This document shows, piece after piece, positions 7,538 through 18,200 of a stretch of DNA of 64,000 bases (positions within the stretch are counted from its first letter, which is position 1; every line of letters starts with the position of its first letter). A program made the translations under genes and the position numbers. Origin of the DNA: Spirosoma validum (GTDB lineage Bacteria > Bacteroidota > Bacteroidia > Cytophagales > Spirosomataceae); the NCBI RefSeq assembly GCF_014699035.1, contig NZ_JACXAA010000004.1, positions 124,001 to 188,000 on the forward strand. Direction: 5' to 3'. The notes beneath the pieces were generated by a model. It was not told where the DNA came from. It did not search any database and saw nothing but the letters and a program-made list of their open reading frames with translations.

Positions 7538-9646
7538 ATGACCGAACGAGCCACTTATTTCGATACACCGCTTCTTTATCTGAAAGGATTAGGGCCGCAG
7601 CGGACAGAAATGCTCAACAAAGAGTTGAATCTGTTCACGTATGGCGACCTGATTCAGTATTATCCTTTTCGTTACGACGACCGCACGCGTTATTATACCA
7701 TCAGTGAGTTAATGGACTCAATGCCTTCGGCGCAGGTGCGCGGACGCATTCGTGACTGGTATATGGAAGGAGAAGGACCTAAAAAACGGATGGTCGCTAC
7801 GTTCACGGATGGGACGGGTTCGATGAGTCTGGTGTGGTTTCAGGGCATTACGTACATCGAGAAAACGTTACGTCGTGATGGCGAATACATCGCCTATGGC
7901 AAACCGCAGTCATTCAATGGACAGTTCAGTATCGTTCATCCGGAACTGGAAAATGCCAACACAGTTTCGGAGCAGGAAGCGGGTTTCTTTCCGGTGTATA
8001 ACCTGACCGACAAACTCCGTAAGCGTCATCTCGATAGTAAAGTCCTTGGGAAAGCCATGCGGGGGTTGCTGGAGCAATCATGGCCGCATATTCACGAAAC
8101 TCTTCCCGATTCACTTATTCAGCAGTATCGGCTGATCGGCAAGCGGGAAGCGATGTGGAACATTCACTTGCCGCAGAATCAGGGCTGGCTCAAACAGGCG
8201 CAGCGTCGGCTGAAATTTGAGGAATTGTTCTATAACCAGCTACGGCTGATCAAGAATAAATTAATTCAGAAAGAAGAGTTTCCGGGGCAGATTTTCCGTG
8301 ATACGTCTTTGATGAAACACTTCTATAATGACCTGCTACCGTTTGAACTGACGGGTGCCCAACAGCGTGTCATCAAAGAAATTTATACCGATTTCCTGAC
8401 GGGTAAGCAGATGAACCGGCTCTTGCAGGGGGACGTAGGGAGCGGTAAAACGATTGTTGCCTTTATCGCTTGCTTGCTGGCCATTGGCAACGGTGCCCAG
8501 GCCTGTTTGATGGCTCCCACCGAAATTCTGGCCGATCAGCACTATAATGGCCTCAAGCCCTTTGCCGATGCCATGGGACTGAACCTGGGTATTCTGACGG
8601 GTTCGACCAATAAAAAACGCCGTGTCGTATTGCACGAAGAATTGCAATCGGGCAAAATGCATATCCTGGTCGGTACGCACGCTTTGCTCGAAGACGTCGT
8701 GCAGTACAAAAACCTGGGTCTGTGCATTATTGACGAGCAACACCGCTTTGGCGTAGCGCAGCGGGCCAAACTCTGGCGCAAAAACGAAGTAGTTCCCCCG
8801 CACATTCTTGTCATGACGGCCACGCCCATTCCGCGCACACTGGCCATGACGCTTTATGGTAATCTCGACGTATCGGTTATTGACGAACTGCCCAAGGGAC
8901 GTAAACCCATTAAAACTGTTCATAAGTTTGACAAGCATCGCTCAGAGGTGTTCGGCTTCATACGGCAGCAGATTGAACTGGGACGGCAGGTGTACGTTGT
9001 CTATCCGCTGATCGAAGAGTCCGAAAAACTGGATTATAAAGACCTGATGGATGGCTTCGAGAGTATGCAGCGCGCGTTCCCTCGACCTACTTATGAGATC
9101 GGAATGTTACATGGGAAAATGCTACCCTACGAAAAGGACGACGAGATGAAGCGGTTTCTCAGACATGAAACCCAGATCCTGGTCGCGACGACGGTAATTG
9201 AGGTGGGGGTAAACGTACCGAACGCAAGTGTCATGGTGATTGAAAGCGCCGAGCGTTTTGGTCTCTCGCAGTTGCACCAGTTACGCGGTCGGGTAGGGCG
9301 GGGGGCCGACCAGTCGTATTGTGTGATGATGACCGGTTACAAACTTAGCACGGACACTCGTACCCGACTTGAAACGATGGTACGTACCAACAACGGTTTC
9401 GAAATCGCCGACGTCGATCTGCAATTACGCGGTCCCGGCGACCTGACTGGTACCCAACAAAGTGGCGTCATGGACTTGATGATTGCTGACTTAGCGAAAG
9501 ACGCGGCTATTCTGACAGTCGCCCGTGAGTCGGCGCAGGCTATTTTGATGGAAGACCCCGAACTTCTGCTCCCACAGCACGCACCCATCCGCAATCACGT
9601 AGATAGCTTGAAGCAGACTGAGAATAACTGGGGGCGGATTAGTTAA
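7538..9646 (+). CDS. recG: ATP-dependent DNA helicase RecG
   Basis: This encodes 702 residues, close to the usual RecG length. The N-terminal wedge/OB domain spans about 1-230, with the YYPFRYDDRT motif early. The helicase core carries Walker A GDVGSGKT at 298-305, DEQH at 399-402 followed by RFGVAQRA, the TATPIPRTLAMTLYG motif, and the C-terminal LRGRVGRG and GPGDLTGTQQSG motifs that mark RecG. RecG remodels stalled forks and branch-migrates Holliday junctions in the cytoplasm. The gene stands alone between two surface-protein loci. Confidence 0.97.
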   Translation: MTERATYFDTPLLYLKGLGPQRTEMLNKELNLFTYGDLIQYYPFRYDDRTRYYTISELMDSMPSAQVRGRIRDWYMEGEGPKKRMVATFTDGTGSMSLVWFQGITYIEKTLRRDGEYIAYGKPQSFNGQFSIVHPELENANTVSEQEAGFFPVYNLTDKLRKRHLDSKVLGKAMRGLLEQSWPHIHETLPDSLIQQYRLIGKREAMWNIHLPQNQGWLKQAQRRLKFEELFYNQLRLIKNKLIQKEEFPGQIFRDTSLMKHFYNDLLPFELTGAQQRVIKEIYTDFLTGKQMNRLLQGDVGSGKTIVAFIACLLAIGNGAQACLMAPTEILADQHYNGLKPFADAMGLNLGILTGSTNKKRRVVLHEELQSGKMHILVGTHALLEDVVQYKNLGLCIIDEQHRFGVAQRAKLWRKNEVVPPHILVMTATPIPRTLAMTLYGNLDVSVIDELPKGRKPIKTVHKFDKHRSEVFGFIRQQIELGRQVYVVYPLIEESEKLDYKDLMDGFESMQRAFPRPTYEIGMLHGKMLPYEKDDEMKRFLRHETQILVATTVIEVGVNVPNASVMVIESAERFGLSQLHQLRGRVGRGADQSYCVMMTGYKLSTDTRTRLETMVRTNNGFEIADVDLQLRGPGDLTGTQQSGVMDLMIADLAKDAAILTVARESAQAILMEDPELLLPQHAPIRNHVDSLKQTENNWGRIS

Positions 9647-9980
9647 GCTAATGAAAGATACCAACGTATAGACATTAGCGTAATTTTTTACAAACCCTTG
9701 TTGGCGGGATCAATACGCTACATGATCATTTTAAAAAAGGCTAGTTCAACGTTCGCTACGGGGTTTAATCCGACATCTTAAAACTAAGCTAAAGTAACCG
9801 ATAACTATTTGTAAATCTATTTAATAAGCTACTTTCGTTTAATCTAAGTTATATAACTATAGGGAGTTTAAATGGTAAAATTGTTAAAAAAAAGTAGTAT
9901 TTTGGTAAAAATAGCTAAGTAAATACGCCTAAGTAATTGACTTTATACTCATTGTTAGCCTACTAAATAGTATAAAGCTT
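9647..9980 (+). other. Long AT-rich leader before the SusC gene
   Basis: These 334 bases between recG and susC hold no convincing ORF or RNA gene. The part from about 9780 on is AT-rich and is the likely promoter and 5' leader of the SusC/SusD operon. I found no exact TAnnTTTG box; TACTTTCG near 9830 is one mismatch away. No strong hairpin was seen. Confidence 0.4.
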
Positions 9981-12900
9981 ATGCAAAAACAATTTACCTG
10001 TCCGCAGGTTCGTAACATTCGGGAAGATACCTTCTCGTCAGACGCAAACCGATCTCGCCGAAATGCGTTCTGTTTAGTGCTGCTACTTAGCCTGCTCTCC
10101 TCATTTGCTGTTCACGCTCAGACTCGGGTTACTGGAAAAGTACTCGATGCACAGGGAATAGCGCTGCCGGGGGTTAGTATTGTCGTTAAGGGGACAACAA
10201 CGGGTACTGTCTCAACCGCTGATGGGGGTTATGCGTTGAACGTGCCCAACCGTAACTCAACACTCGTATTCTCCTACATTGGTTTTCTGACTCAGGAGAT
10301 TCCGGTTAACGGACGCAGTGAAATTAATCTTACGCTGGCTTCCGACGACAAAATGTTGAGTGAAGTCATTGTGGTGGGTTATGGTGAGCAGAAGAAAGAA
10401 ACGGTAACAGGTGCTGTTGCCACGGTCAAGGGAACAGACCTGGTTAAATCGCCAGCTGTAAACCTGACGAATTCTATTGCAGGCCGGATGCCGGGCGTTA
10501 TTGCCACCAACCGCAGTGGCGAGCCGGGTGCCGATGGATCGGCAATTCGAATTCGTGGCTCCAATACACTGGGAAACAACGACGCGCTGATCGTTATCGA
10601 TGGCGTACCTGCTCGTGCCGGGGGTATCGATCGCCTGAATCCAGCTGATATTGAGAGTATTTCAGTTCTGAAAGATGCCTCAGCAGCTATTTATGGTTCA
10701 CGGGCAGCTAACGGCGTTATTCTGGTGACTACCAAGCGTGGGAAGTCGGGTAAGCCTGAACTCTCGTATAACTTCAACCAGGGTTTCGCGCAAGCAACGA
10801 CCATTCCGAAAATGGCGTCGGCGGCTGAATATGCTCAGCTTAACAACGAAATGAACCTGTATCAGAACGTAAAACCTCAGTACTGGAAAGACGCGTCAGC
10901 TGCCTTTGCAACAACAGGAAGCTATACGCAGCCAGATGGTACTATTACCAAAGCGGCTTATACGTCCGATGAAATCAGGAAGTTTCAGGATGGTTCTGAT
11001 CCCTGGAAATACCCCAATACCAACTGGTTCGACGCTACGTTGAAGCCCTGGTCACCACAGTCGCGGCACACCCTGCAACTGGTAGGTGGCAGCGACAATA
11101 TCAAATATCTGGTTTCAGCTAATTATCAGAATCAGGATGCTTACTACAAAAACTCAGCAACGGGCTATAAGCAATACGATTTTCGCCTGAATCTCGATGC
11201 CAAGATTAGCAAGCATATCAACCTGGTAACAGGCGTAGTTGGTCGTCAGGAAAACCGATTTTATCCAACCGTTGGTGCGGGTGATATTTTCCGAATGTTG
11301 ATGCGCGGCTATCCGAACAAACCAGCTTTCTGGCCAACTGGTCAGCCAGCCCCTGATATTGAAAATGGCCAGCAGCCCGTATTGATTACGACATCAGCTA
11401 CGGGCTACAACAGAGACACACGCTATTATGTACAAAGCAATGCCACTGTAAATATCACAAACCCCTGGATTCCTGGTTTGAAATTTAGCGGTAGTGTGGC
11501 CTTGGATAAGTACATCCAGCAGGTAAAAAACTGGCAAACACCCTGGTTCGTGTATAGCTGGGATTACACCTCCTACGATGCCAACAAGCAGCCAATTCTG
11601 CAACGCGTTCAGAAAGGGCCTGCTCAGGCTACGCTGAACCAATACAGCAACGATCAGTTCAACTCACTGTTATCGGGTATTCTGACGTACGATCATACAT
11701 TTGGGGGCAGTCATGCTGTAACGTTGTTAGCGGGTATTACGAAAGAGCAATCGGACGGAAACGGTTTCTTTGCGTATCGGAGGTATTTTGCGTCAACAGC
11801 TGTTGATCAGCTGTTTGCTGGCGGAAGCAATGAAAAGAACTCGGGGAACAATACTGACACTCCTCTTTATCAGCGGGCTCGTATGAGTTACTTTGGTCGT
11901 GCGGCTTACAACTATAAAGAGAAGTATCTGGCCGAATTTCTGTGGCGGTACGATGGTTCGTACATGTTCCCAGCCAGCAGCCGGTGGGGCTTCTTCCCCG
12001 GTGTGACGGCGGGCTGGCGTATCTCCGAAGAAGATTTCTTCAAGAAAAGCCTGTCGGCTATCAGTTCGCTGAAGTTACGAGCATCCTGGGGTCAGCTAGG
12101 AAACGACCAGGTATATTTCAACGGCAGACTTCGTGAGTATGACTACCTGCCAACGTATGCCTACGGAGACGTAGTGAATGCCAACTGGGGCTACGTAGTG
12201 GGTAATCAGGTGGCACAGACGTTGTACGAAAACGGCGTACCGAACACAAGCCTGACCTGGGAGGTAGCCAACAATGCCGACATCGGTTTGGAAGGATCGG
12301 CGCTGAATGGTAAGGTTTTCTTCGAGTTTGATGTGTTCCAGAACAAACGGTCGAACATCCTGTGGCGGAAAAGTGCTTCGATCCCGCAAACGACGGGCGC
12401 TACGTTGCCTGCTACCAACATCGGTAAAGTGAGCAATACAGGGTATGAGTTCCGGGTGGGCTATAATGGTCAGGCTGGCGAGGTAAAATACAGTGTAAGC
12501 GTAAACGGCGGGTATGCCAAAAATACCATTACGTTCTGGGACGAAACACCAGGGGCACCGGAGTGGCAACGATCTACGGGCAAGCCTATTCCAAGCGATG
12601 TGAACGATCCGAACCAGGTTAACGGTACGCTGATGTATCAATATGACGGAATCTTTTCTACTCAACAGGAGATCACGGATAATAAAGTTGATTACAGCGG
12701 AGTTGGCGCGAGCACACTACGGCCTGGTGATATGCGTCTCAAAGACATCGATGGTAATGGTAAGATTGACGCCCAGGATCGCGTTCGTTCGGATAAAAAC
12801 AACCAACCTCGTTTCCAGGGCGGTTTGAACGCCACCGCTCGTTGGAAAGGGTTTGATTTTAGCATCCTCTTCCAGGCATCTACCGGCGGACAAATCTTCC

Positions 12901-13298
12901 TGCAAACGGAATCGGGTACGATCGGGAACTTCCTGAAGTATAATTATGATCACCGCTGGACGGTTGACAACCCAAGCACCGTTGACCCCCGTATCGTTGA
13001 CCGGAGCAACCAGTATTTCTCGAATGGAACTACGTATTGGTTGAAGAGTACTGATTACGTGCGCCTAAAGAACGTAGAGCTTGGCTATACGCTACCCGCG
13101 AACATTGCCAATAAAATTGGCCTGAGCAATTTGCGGGTTTATGTAAATGGTTTAAACCTGGCTACGTATGCTCCTGCTCTGAAGGGCATCCTTGACCCTG
13201 AATCGACTAGTGGTGCCAGTGGAACGTCAAACACGACAAACGGGCAGTACTATCCTCAAGCGCGGATTATCAATACAGGTTTGTCACTCAGTTTCTAA
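9981..13298 (+). CDS. SusC/RagA-type TonB-linked outer membrane transporter
   Basis: The protein has 1105 residues. A signal peptide with an unusually long N-terminal extension ends near residue 47 (VHAQ). A carboxypeptidase-regulatory-like beta domain (about 50-120) follows, then the TonB plug beginning at VIVVGYGEQKKETVTGAV, and a 22-strand barrel to the C-terminal Phe. There is no STN domain, so it is not expected to signal to a FecR anti-sigma factor. It imports oligosaccharides or similar ligands in partnership with the SusD lipoprotein 18 bases downstream. Confidence 0.95.
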   Translation: MQKQFTCPQVRNIREDTFSSDANRSRRNAFCLVLLLSLLSSFAVHAQTRVTGKVLDAQGIALPGVSIVVKGTTTGTVSTADGGYALNVPNRNSTLVFSYIGFLTQEIPVNGRSEINLTLASDDKMLSEVIVVGYGEQKKETVTGAVATVKGTDLVKSPAVNLTNSIAGRMPGVIATNRSGEPGADGSAIRIRGSNTLGNNDALIVIDGVPARAGGIDRLNPADIESISVLKDASAAIYGSRAANGVILVTTKRGKSGKPELSYNFNQGFAQATTIPKMASAAEYAQLNNEMNLYQNVKPQYWKDASAAFATTGSYTQPDGTITKAAYTSDEIRKFQDGSDPWKYPNTNWFDATLKPWSPQSRHTLQLVGGSDNIKYLVSANYQNQDAYYKNSATGYKQYDFRLNLDAKISKHINLVTGVVGRQENRFYPTVGAGDIFRMLMRGYPNKPAFWPTGQPAPDIENGQQPVLITTSATGYNRDTRYYVQSNATVNITNPWIPGLKFSGSVALDKYIQQVKNWQTPWFVYSWDYTSYDANKQPILQRVQKGPAQATLNQYSNDQFNSLLSGILTYDHTFGGSHAVTLLAGITKEQSDGNGFFAYRRYFASTAVDQLFAGGSNEKNSGNNTDTPLYQRARMSYFGRAAYNYKEKYLAEFLWRYDGSYMFPASSRWGFFPGVTAGWRISEEDFFKKSLSAISSLKLRASWGQLGNDQVYFNGRLREYDYLPTYAYGDVVNANWGYVVGNQVAQTLYENGVPNTSLTWEVANNADIGLEGSALNGKVFFEFDVFQNKRSNILWRKSASIPQTTGATLPATNIGKVSNTGYEFRVGYNGQAGEVKYSVSVNGGYAKNTITFWDETPGAPEWQRSTGKPIPSDVNDPNQVNGTLMYQYDGIFSTQQEITDNKVDYSGVGASTLRPGDMRLKDIDGNGKIDAQDRVRSDKNNQPRFQGGLNATARWKGFDFSILFQASTGGQIFLQTESGTIGNFLKYNYDHRWTVDNPSTVDPRIVDRSNQYFSNGTTYWLKSTDYVRLKNVELGYTLPANIANKIGLSNLRVYVNGLNLATYAPALKGILDPESTSGASGTSNTTNGQYYPQARIINTGLSLSF

Positions 13299-13316
13299 AC
13301 GATCAATCTGACGAGT

Positions 13317-15167
13317 ATGAATTATATGATAAAATATCTGGCGTTTGGCTTTGTGCTGGGTACAACGCTGGTAGGGTGTAATACTGATTTCCTGGATACG
13401 CAGCCTGTCGACAAAGTGTCCGGAACTGCGGTCTGGTCCGATGCCTCGCTATCGGAAGCTTTTGTAACAGACGTTTACAATGGACTTCGCGACGGGATTC
13501 TGGACCAAATGAGCTTCGACTGCCAGACCGACAACGCTTTGTATAGCTTTGGTAAGCAGGACGTAAACGAAGCGAACGTAAGCCCTTCAAATTTAGGGAC
13601 CGTTAAAAATACGATGGACTGGAACCTGATGTATCAGCGCATTCGGGCTGCCAATATCGCACTGTCAAATCTGGCAAAGCCAAAGTTTGACAATGCGACG
13701 ATAGCTGATCGGATGAAAGGTGAGATGTATTTCTTACGTGCTTATTACCACAATCAGTTGCTGCGTTACTACGGTGGTATTCCGATCATCAAAACAGCTT
13801 ACACGTTGAACGAAGCAGATTTTAATGTGGGCCGTAATACATACGAAGAATGTGTGAATGCCATCGTCAGCGATCTGGACTCAGCATCCATTCTGCTCAA
13901 AGGCAAAACGCTGGCTGCCGGACGGGCAACAATGGGAGCGGCTATGGCGCTGAAAGCCCGCGTATTACTCTATGCGGCCAGTGATCTGCACGACATTCCG
14001 ACGGCTAAAGGTAAGTCGACCGTGATCGCTAGTGCTGCCAATCCAGAGTTATTAGGATACGTCAGTGGTGACCGAACCGCCCGTTGGCAAAAGGCCAAAG
14101 ATGCAGCTAAAGCCGTTATGGATCTGAACCAGTATGGCTATAAGCTTAATCTAACCGCGCCCGTTACAGCCGCCGAAGGGCAGCAGAACTACCTCAATAT
14201 ATCGCTGTCACGTAATGGTGGAGAAGCCGATGGTATTTTCCTGAAATACTATATCCGGGCTTCGTTCGACGACTGGGGTTCCTGGTATCCACGTAATAAC
14301 ATGCCCAATGGCTATCACGGCTGGACATCCAGCCAACCAACGCAGCAGCTTGTCGATAGCTACGAGATGATGGACGGTACGAAGTTTAGCTGGAACAACC
14401 CGACGCATGCGGCTGCTCCTTATGAAAACCGCGACCCCCGTTTCTACCAGTCGATCCTGTACGACGGAGCGCAGTGGAAGCCTCGTACACCCGATGGCGC
14501 AGGTATCGACCCCGCTGGTCAGATTCAGATGGGCTTCTACGAAACCGGAACGGGTGGTGGCACGGTGACACCGTTTGCCGGGCTGGATACGCGTAACAGT
14601 ACGATCGAAAACTGGAACGGTACCTGGACGGGCTACGGTATTCGTAAATTCATGGATCCCGACCCGACGCTGGTCGACATGAGCATCCGTCAGGAAGTGC
14701 CGTCGATTCAGATTCGCTACACGGAAGTTGTGCTGAACTATGCGGAAGCCTGTATGGCCCTGGGTCAGGAAGCTGAAGCAAAAACCTGGATTAATCGGGT
14801 GCGTTTCCGGGCTGGCATGCCTGCCATAACCGAAACGGGATCGGCACTTATGGCGCGTTACCAGAACGAACGTAATGTAGAAATGCTGTTTGAAGACCAA
14901 CGATTCTACGACGTACGGCGCTGGATGATTGCTCCCACTGCGCTGGGCAGCCAGGCGAAAATTATCGTGATTACCGGCAAACTTAAGTCGGGCAAGACGG
15001 TGTCTACCTATAAGTATAGCAAGGATAACTACAATTATACCTACAGCGTACAGGATTTAGGGACGGGTAAAGAAAACCGGAAGTGGAACGATAAGCTTTA
15101 CTTCCTGCCCATCAACCGGGATGAGATCAACCGGAACAGCAAGCTGATTCAGAACCCAGGTTACTAA
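13317..15167 (+). CDS. SusD/RagB-type nutrient-binding lipoprotein
   Basis: This encodes 616 residues. A lipoprotein signal ends in LVGC (Cys at about residue 21), followed by FLDTQPVDKVS, the usual SusD start. Helical TPR-like repeats occupy the middle and the C-terminus carries the NERNVEMLFEDQRFYDVRRW signature. It forms the lid of the SusC channel on the cell surface. It follows susC by 18 bases and is followed by a strong terminator hairpin, so the pair forms the core of the operon. The ligand cannot be told from sequence; no glycoside hydrolase is adjacent. Confidence 0.95.
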   Translation: MNYMIKYLAFGFVLGTTLVGCNTDFLDTQPVDKVSGTAVWSDASLSEAFVTDVYNGLRDGILDQMSFDCQTDNALYSFGKQDVNEANVSPSNLGTVKNTMDWNLMYQRIRAANIALSNLAKPKFDNATIADRMKGEMYFLRAYYHNQLLRYYGGIPIIKTAYTLNEADFNVGRNTYEECVNAIVSDLDSASILLKGKTLAAGRATMGAAMALKARVLLYAASDLHDIPTAKGKSTVIASAANPELLGYVSGDRTARWQKAKDAAKAVMDLNQYGYKLNLTAPVTAAEGQQNYLNISLSRNGGEADGIFLKYYIRASFDDWGSWYPRNNMPNGYHGWTSSQPTQQLVDSYEMMDGTKFSWNNPTHAAAPYENRDPRFYQSILYDGAQWKPRTPDGAGIDPAGQIQMGFYETGTGGGTVTPFAGLDTRNSTIENWNGTWTGYGIRKFMDPDPTLVDMSIRQEVPSIQIRYTEVVLNYAEACMALGQEAEAKTWINRVRFRAGMPAITETGSALMARYQNERNVEMLFEDQRFYDVRRWMIAPTALGSQAKIIVITGKLKSGKTVSTYKYSKDNYNYTYSVQDLGTGKENRKWNDKLYFLPINRDEINRNSKLIQNPGY

Positions 15168-15190
15168 TAGAGATTTGTTTCTCTTTTTTG

Positions 15191-15229
15191 CCAAAAATGC
15201 CAGTGCTTACGGGTACTGGCATTTTTTGG
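15191..15229 (+). terminator. Terminator hairpin after susD
   Basis: ATGCCAGT and ACTGGCAT form a perfect 8-bp stem, extended by an A-tract on the left and a T-tract on the right, with a 10-base loop. It lies 24 bases after the susD stop and 40 bases before the next gene, so it should end or attenuate the SusC/SusD transcript. Confidence 0.8.
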
Positions 15230-15268
15230 TTTATTTTTATAAGATTTTTTCATTAAAGCCCACCCTGC

Positions 15269-18200
15269 GTGAGAACGATTGTTCATTTATTTTTCTTTGT
15301 TGGTTCTGTCTGCTTAGTTGGCTGCAAGGATTCGGCCTCAACCGAAAAAAAAACCGAAGTATCCGGCCCTCCGCTATTTACGTCACTTACTTCCGACCAA
15401 ACCGGTATTACGTTCGCTAATTACCTGAACGAAGGGCTGAACACCAACGTACTGATGTATGAGTATTTCTACAACGGGGGAGGGGTGGCCGTCGGAGACT
15501 TGAATAGTGACGGACTAGAGGATGTTTACTTCAGTGGTAACATGGTTCCTAATCAGTTATACCTGAATAAGGGGAACATGAAATTTACGAACGTAACGGC
15601 AGCTGCGGGCGTAGCTGGACGCGAAGGCCCCTGGCGGACGGGCGTGTCAATGGCCGATGTGAATGGCGATGGACGTCTCGATCTGTTTGTCGCCTATTCG
15701 GGTAGCTTGCCGCCCCAAAAACGAATTCCTCAATTGTTTATTAACGAAGGCCCGGATGCACAGGGAATTCCCCATTTCTCCGATCAAACTGTGCAGTGGG
15801 GACTCGATAAACCGGGGCAGACCACACAAGGCACATTTTTTGACTATGACCGGGATGGCGATCTGGATTTATTTCTGCTGAATCATAATCCGCGCTTACT
15901 GCCTGTACTCGATCCGGGACCTACAGCCGCTTTGCTGAAACAAAGTAATCCGGAAATTGGTGTGCGTTTATTGCGCAATACAGGCAACCACTTTGAGGAC
16001 GTAACCGAGCGGGCAGGGCTGAGTAGTTCGGTGTTAAGTTATGGTCTGGGTCTGGGCGTTTCCGATCTGAACGGCGATGGCTGGCCCGACTTTTATATCT
16101 CCAATGATTATACCATTCCCGATTATCTCTACCTCAACAACCAGGATGGAACATTCACAAATCAACTGAAAACCAGCATTCGCCATACATCTCATTTCTC
16201 GATGGGTAATGACGTAGCAGACGTCAATAATGATGCGCTACCCGACATTCTGACCCTCGATATGCTGCCCGAAGATAACCGGCGGCAAAAACTATTGATG
16301 GCACCCGATAACTATGAAAAGTTTAATCTGGCTGTGGAGTCGGGTTTTCATTACCAGCACATGCGGAATATGTTGCAGTTGAATGAAGGAATGGGGCATG
16401 GGGCAGGGGTTAAGGGGCAAAGCGCACCAGTTTTTGCAGAAGTGGGTCAGTTAGCAGGAATTTCAAACACTGACTGGAGTTGGTCGCCCTTACTGGCTGA
16501 TTATGACAATGACGGATGGAAAGATTTGTACATAACGAACGGGTATGTCCGCGACTATACGAATCAGGATTTTCTAAAGTTCATGACCGACTATATGCAG
16601 AATCGCCCTGCCAACTTTAGCCGTGAAGACGTATTGGAACTGGTGCATAAAATTCCATCATCGAACGTAATGAACTACATGTTTCGCAATCGGGGGGGCG
16701 AATCCACGCCGGGCGACGTAACGTTTGCTAATGTAGGTAACGACTGGGGCTTAAATCAGGCATCAAACAGCACGGGAGCCGCCTACGCCGACCTTGACAA
16801 CGATGGCGATCTGGATCTGATTGTCAATAACACGAACCAGGCCGCTTTCATTTTTCAGAACGAAACCAATAAGGAACGTAAACACCATTACCTGTCAGTC
16901 CGGCTCGAAGGGACTGGAAAGAATACGCAGGGGGTAGGGACAAAAGTAACGCTCTTCCAGGGAGGTAAGCAGCAGTATGTAGAGCAGATGCCGACGCGCG
17001 GCTACCAATCGAATGTATCGCAACGGCTGCATTTCGGCCTTGGCACGAACGCGGCTATCGACTCGTTACGTATCGTTTGGCCAACGGGGAAAGAGCAGAT
17101 ACTCACCAAGGTAAAAGCGGATCAGTTGTTGACGATTCAGGAAAAAGACGCTCGTGCTACGTATCGCATTCCCAAATCTGCCTATTCACTTTTTCAGGAA
17201 ATAAAAACACCGGTGCCATTCACCGACCCGATCAATAAAACCAATGATTTTAAGCGCCAGACATTGCTGGTGAATGCGCAGTCGTTTAGTGGACCCTGTC
17301 TGGCGAAAGCCGATGTGAACGGCGACGGGCGCGAGGATGTCTATGCGGGTGGTGGTAATGGACAGGCTGGCGTCTTGTTTCTTCAGCAAGCCGACAATCA
17401 ATTCAGTAAGCGTACGCAGCCTGCCTTTGAGACCGATAAAGCTAGTACGGATACCGATGCTCTTTTCTTCGATGCGAACGCCGACGGTTTCCCTGATCTC
17501 TACGTAGTAAGCGGAGGGTACAGTGACTTCCAGCCCGACGATCCACGTTTTCAGGATCGGCTATACCTGAATGATGGGAAGGGTAATTTTACCAAAAGCT
17601 CCGATGCATTACCCGCTATGCGCACCAGCAAAAGTTGCGTTCGGGTAAACGACGTTAATGGTGATGGTAAACCGGATTTGTTTGTGGGTGGCCGAGTCAT
17701 ACCAGGCCGTTATCCGGAAACACCACAGAGTTATTTATTGATTAACGACGGTAAGGGAAAGTTTACCGACCAGACGGCTAAGTATGCACCAACACTCGCG
17801 CGCATTGGTATGGTTACCGACGCAGCCTGGGTAGACCTGAACGCCGATAAGAAAGCCGAGCTGGTTATTGTAGGGGAGTGGATGCCCGTTACGGTGCTGG
17901 GCTGGAATGGTAATCAAATGGTAGATCAAACGAAAACATACTTTGAGAAAGAATACCGGGGTTGGTGGAATAAGTTATTGGTTGATGATCTCAACGGCGA
18001 TGGTCGTCCAGATCTGGTCGTGGGAAATCAAGGACTGAATACACAATGCCGCGCCAGCGACAAAGAACCCGCCGAATTGATTTACAAGGACTTTGATAAA
18101 AACGGCAAGATTGACCCAATTCTTTGTCTGTACGTTCAGGGGAAGAGCTATCCCCATGCTACCCGCGATGAATTGCTGGATCAACTCGGTATGTTACGTC

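Noticed and set aside
12096..12665. 189-codon open frame opposite susC
   Set aside because: It lies fully inside the SusC coding region on the other strand, and its translation has no recognisable features; it is a shadow.
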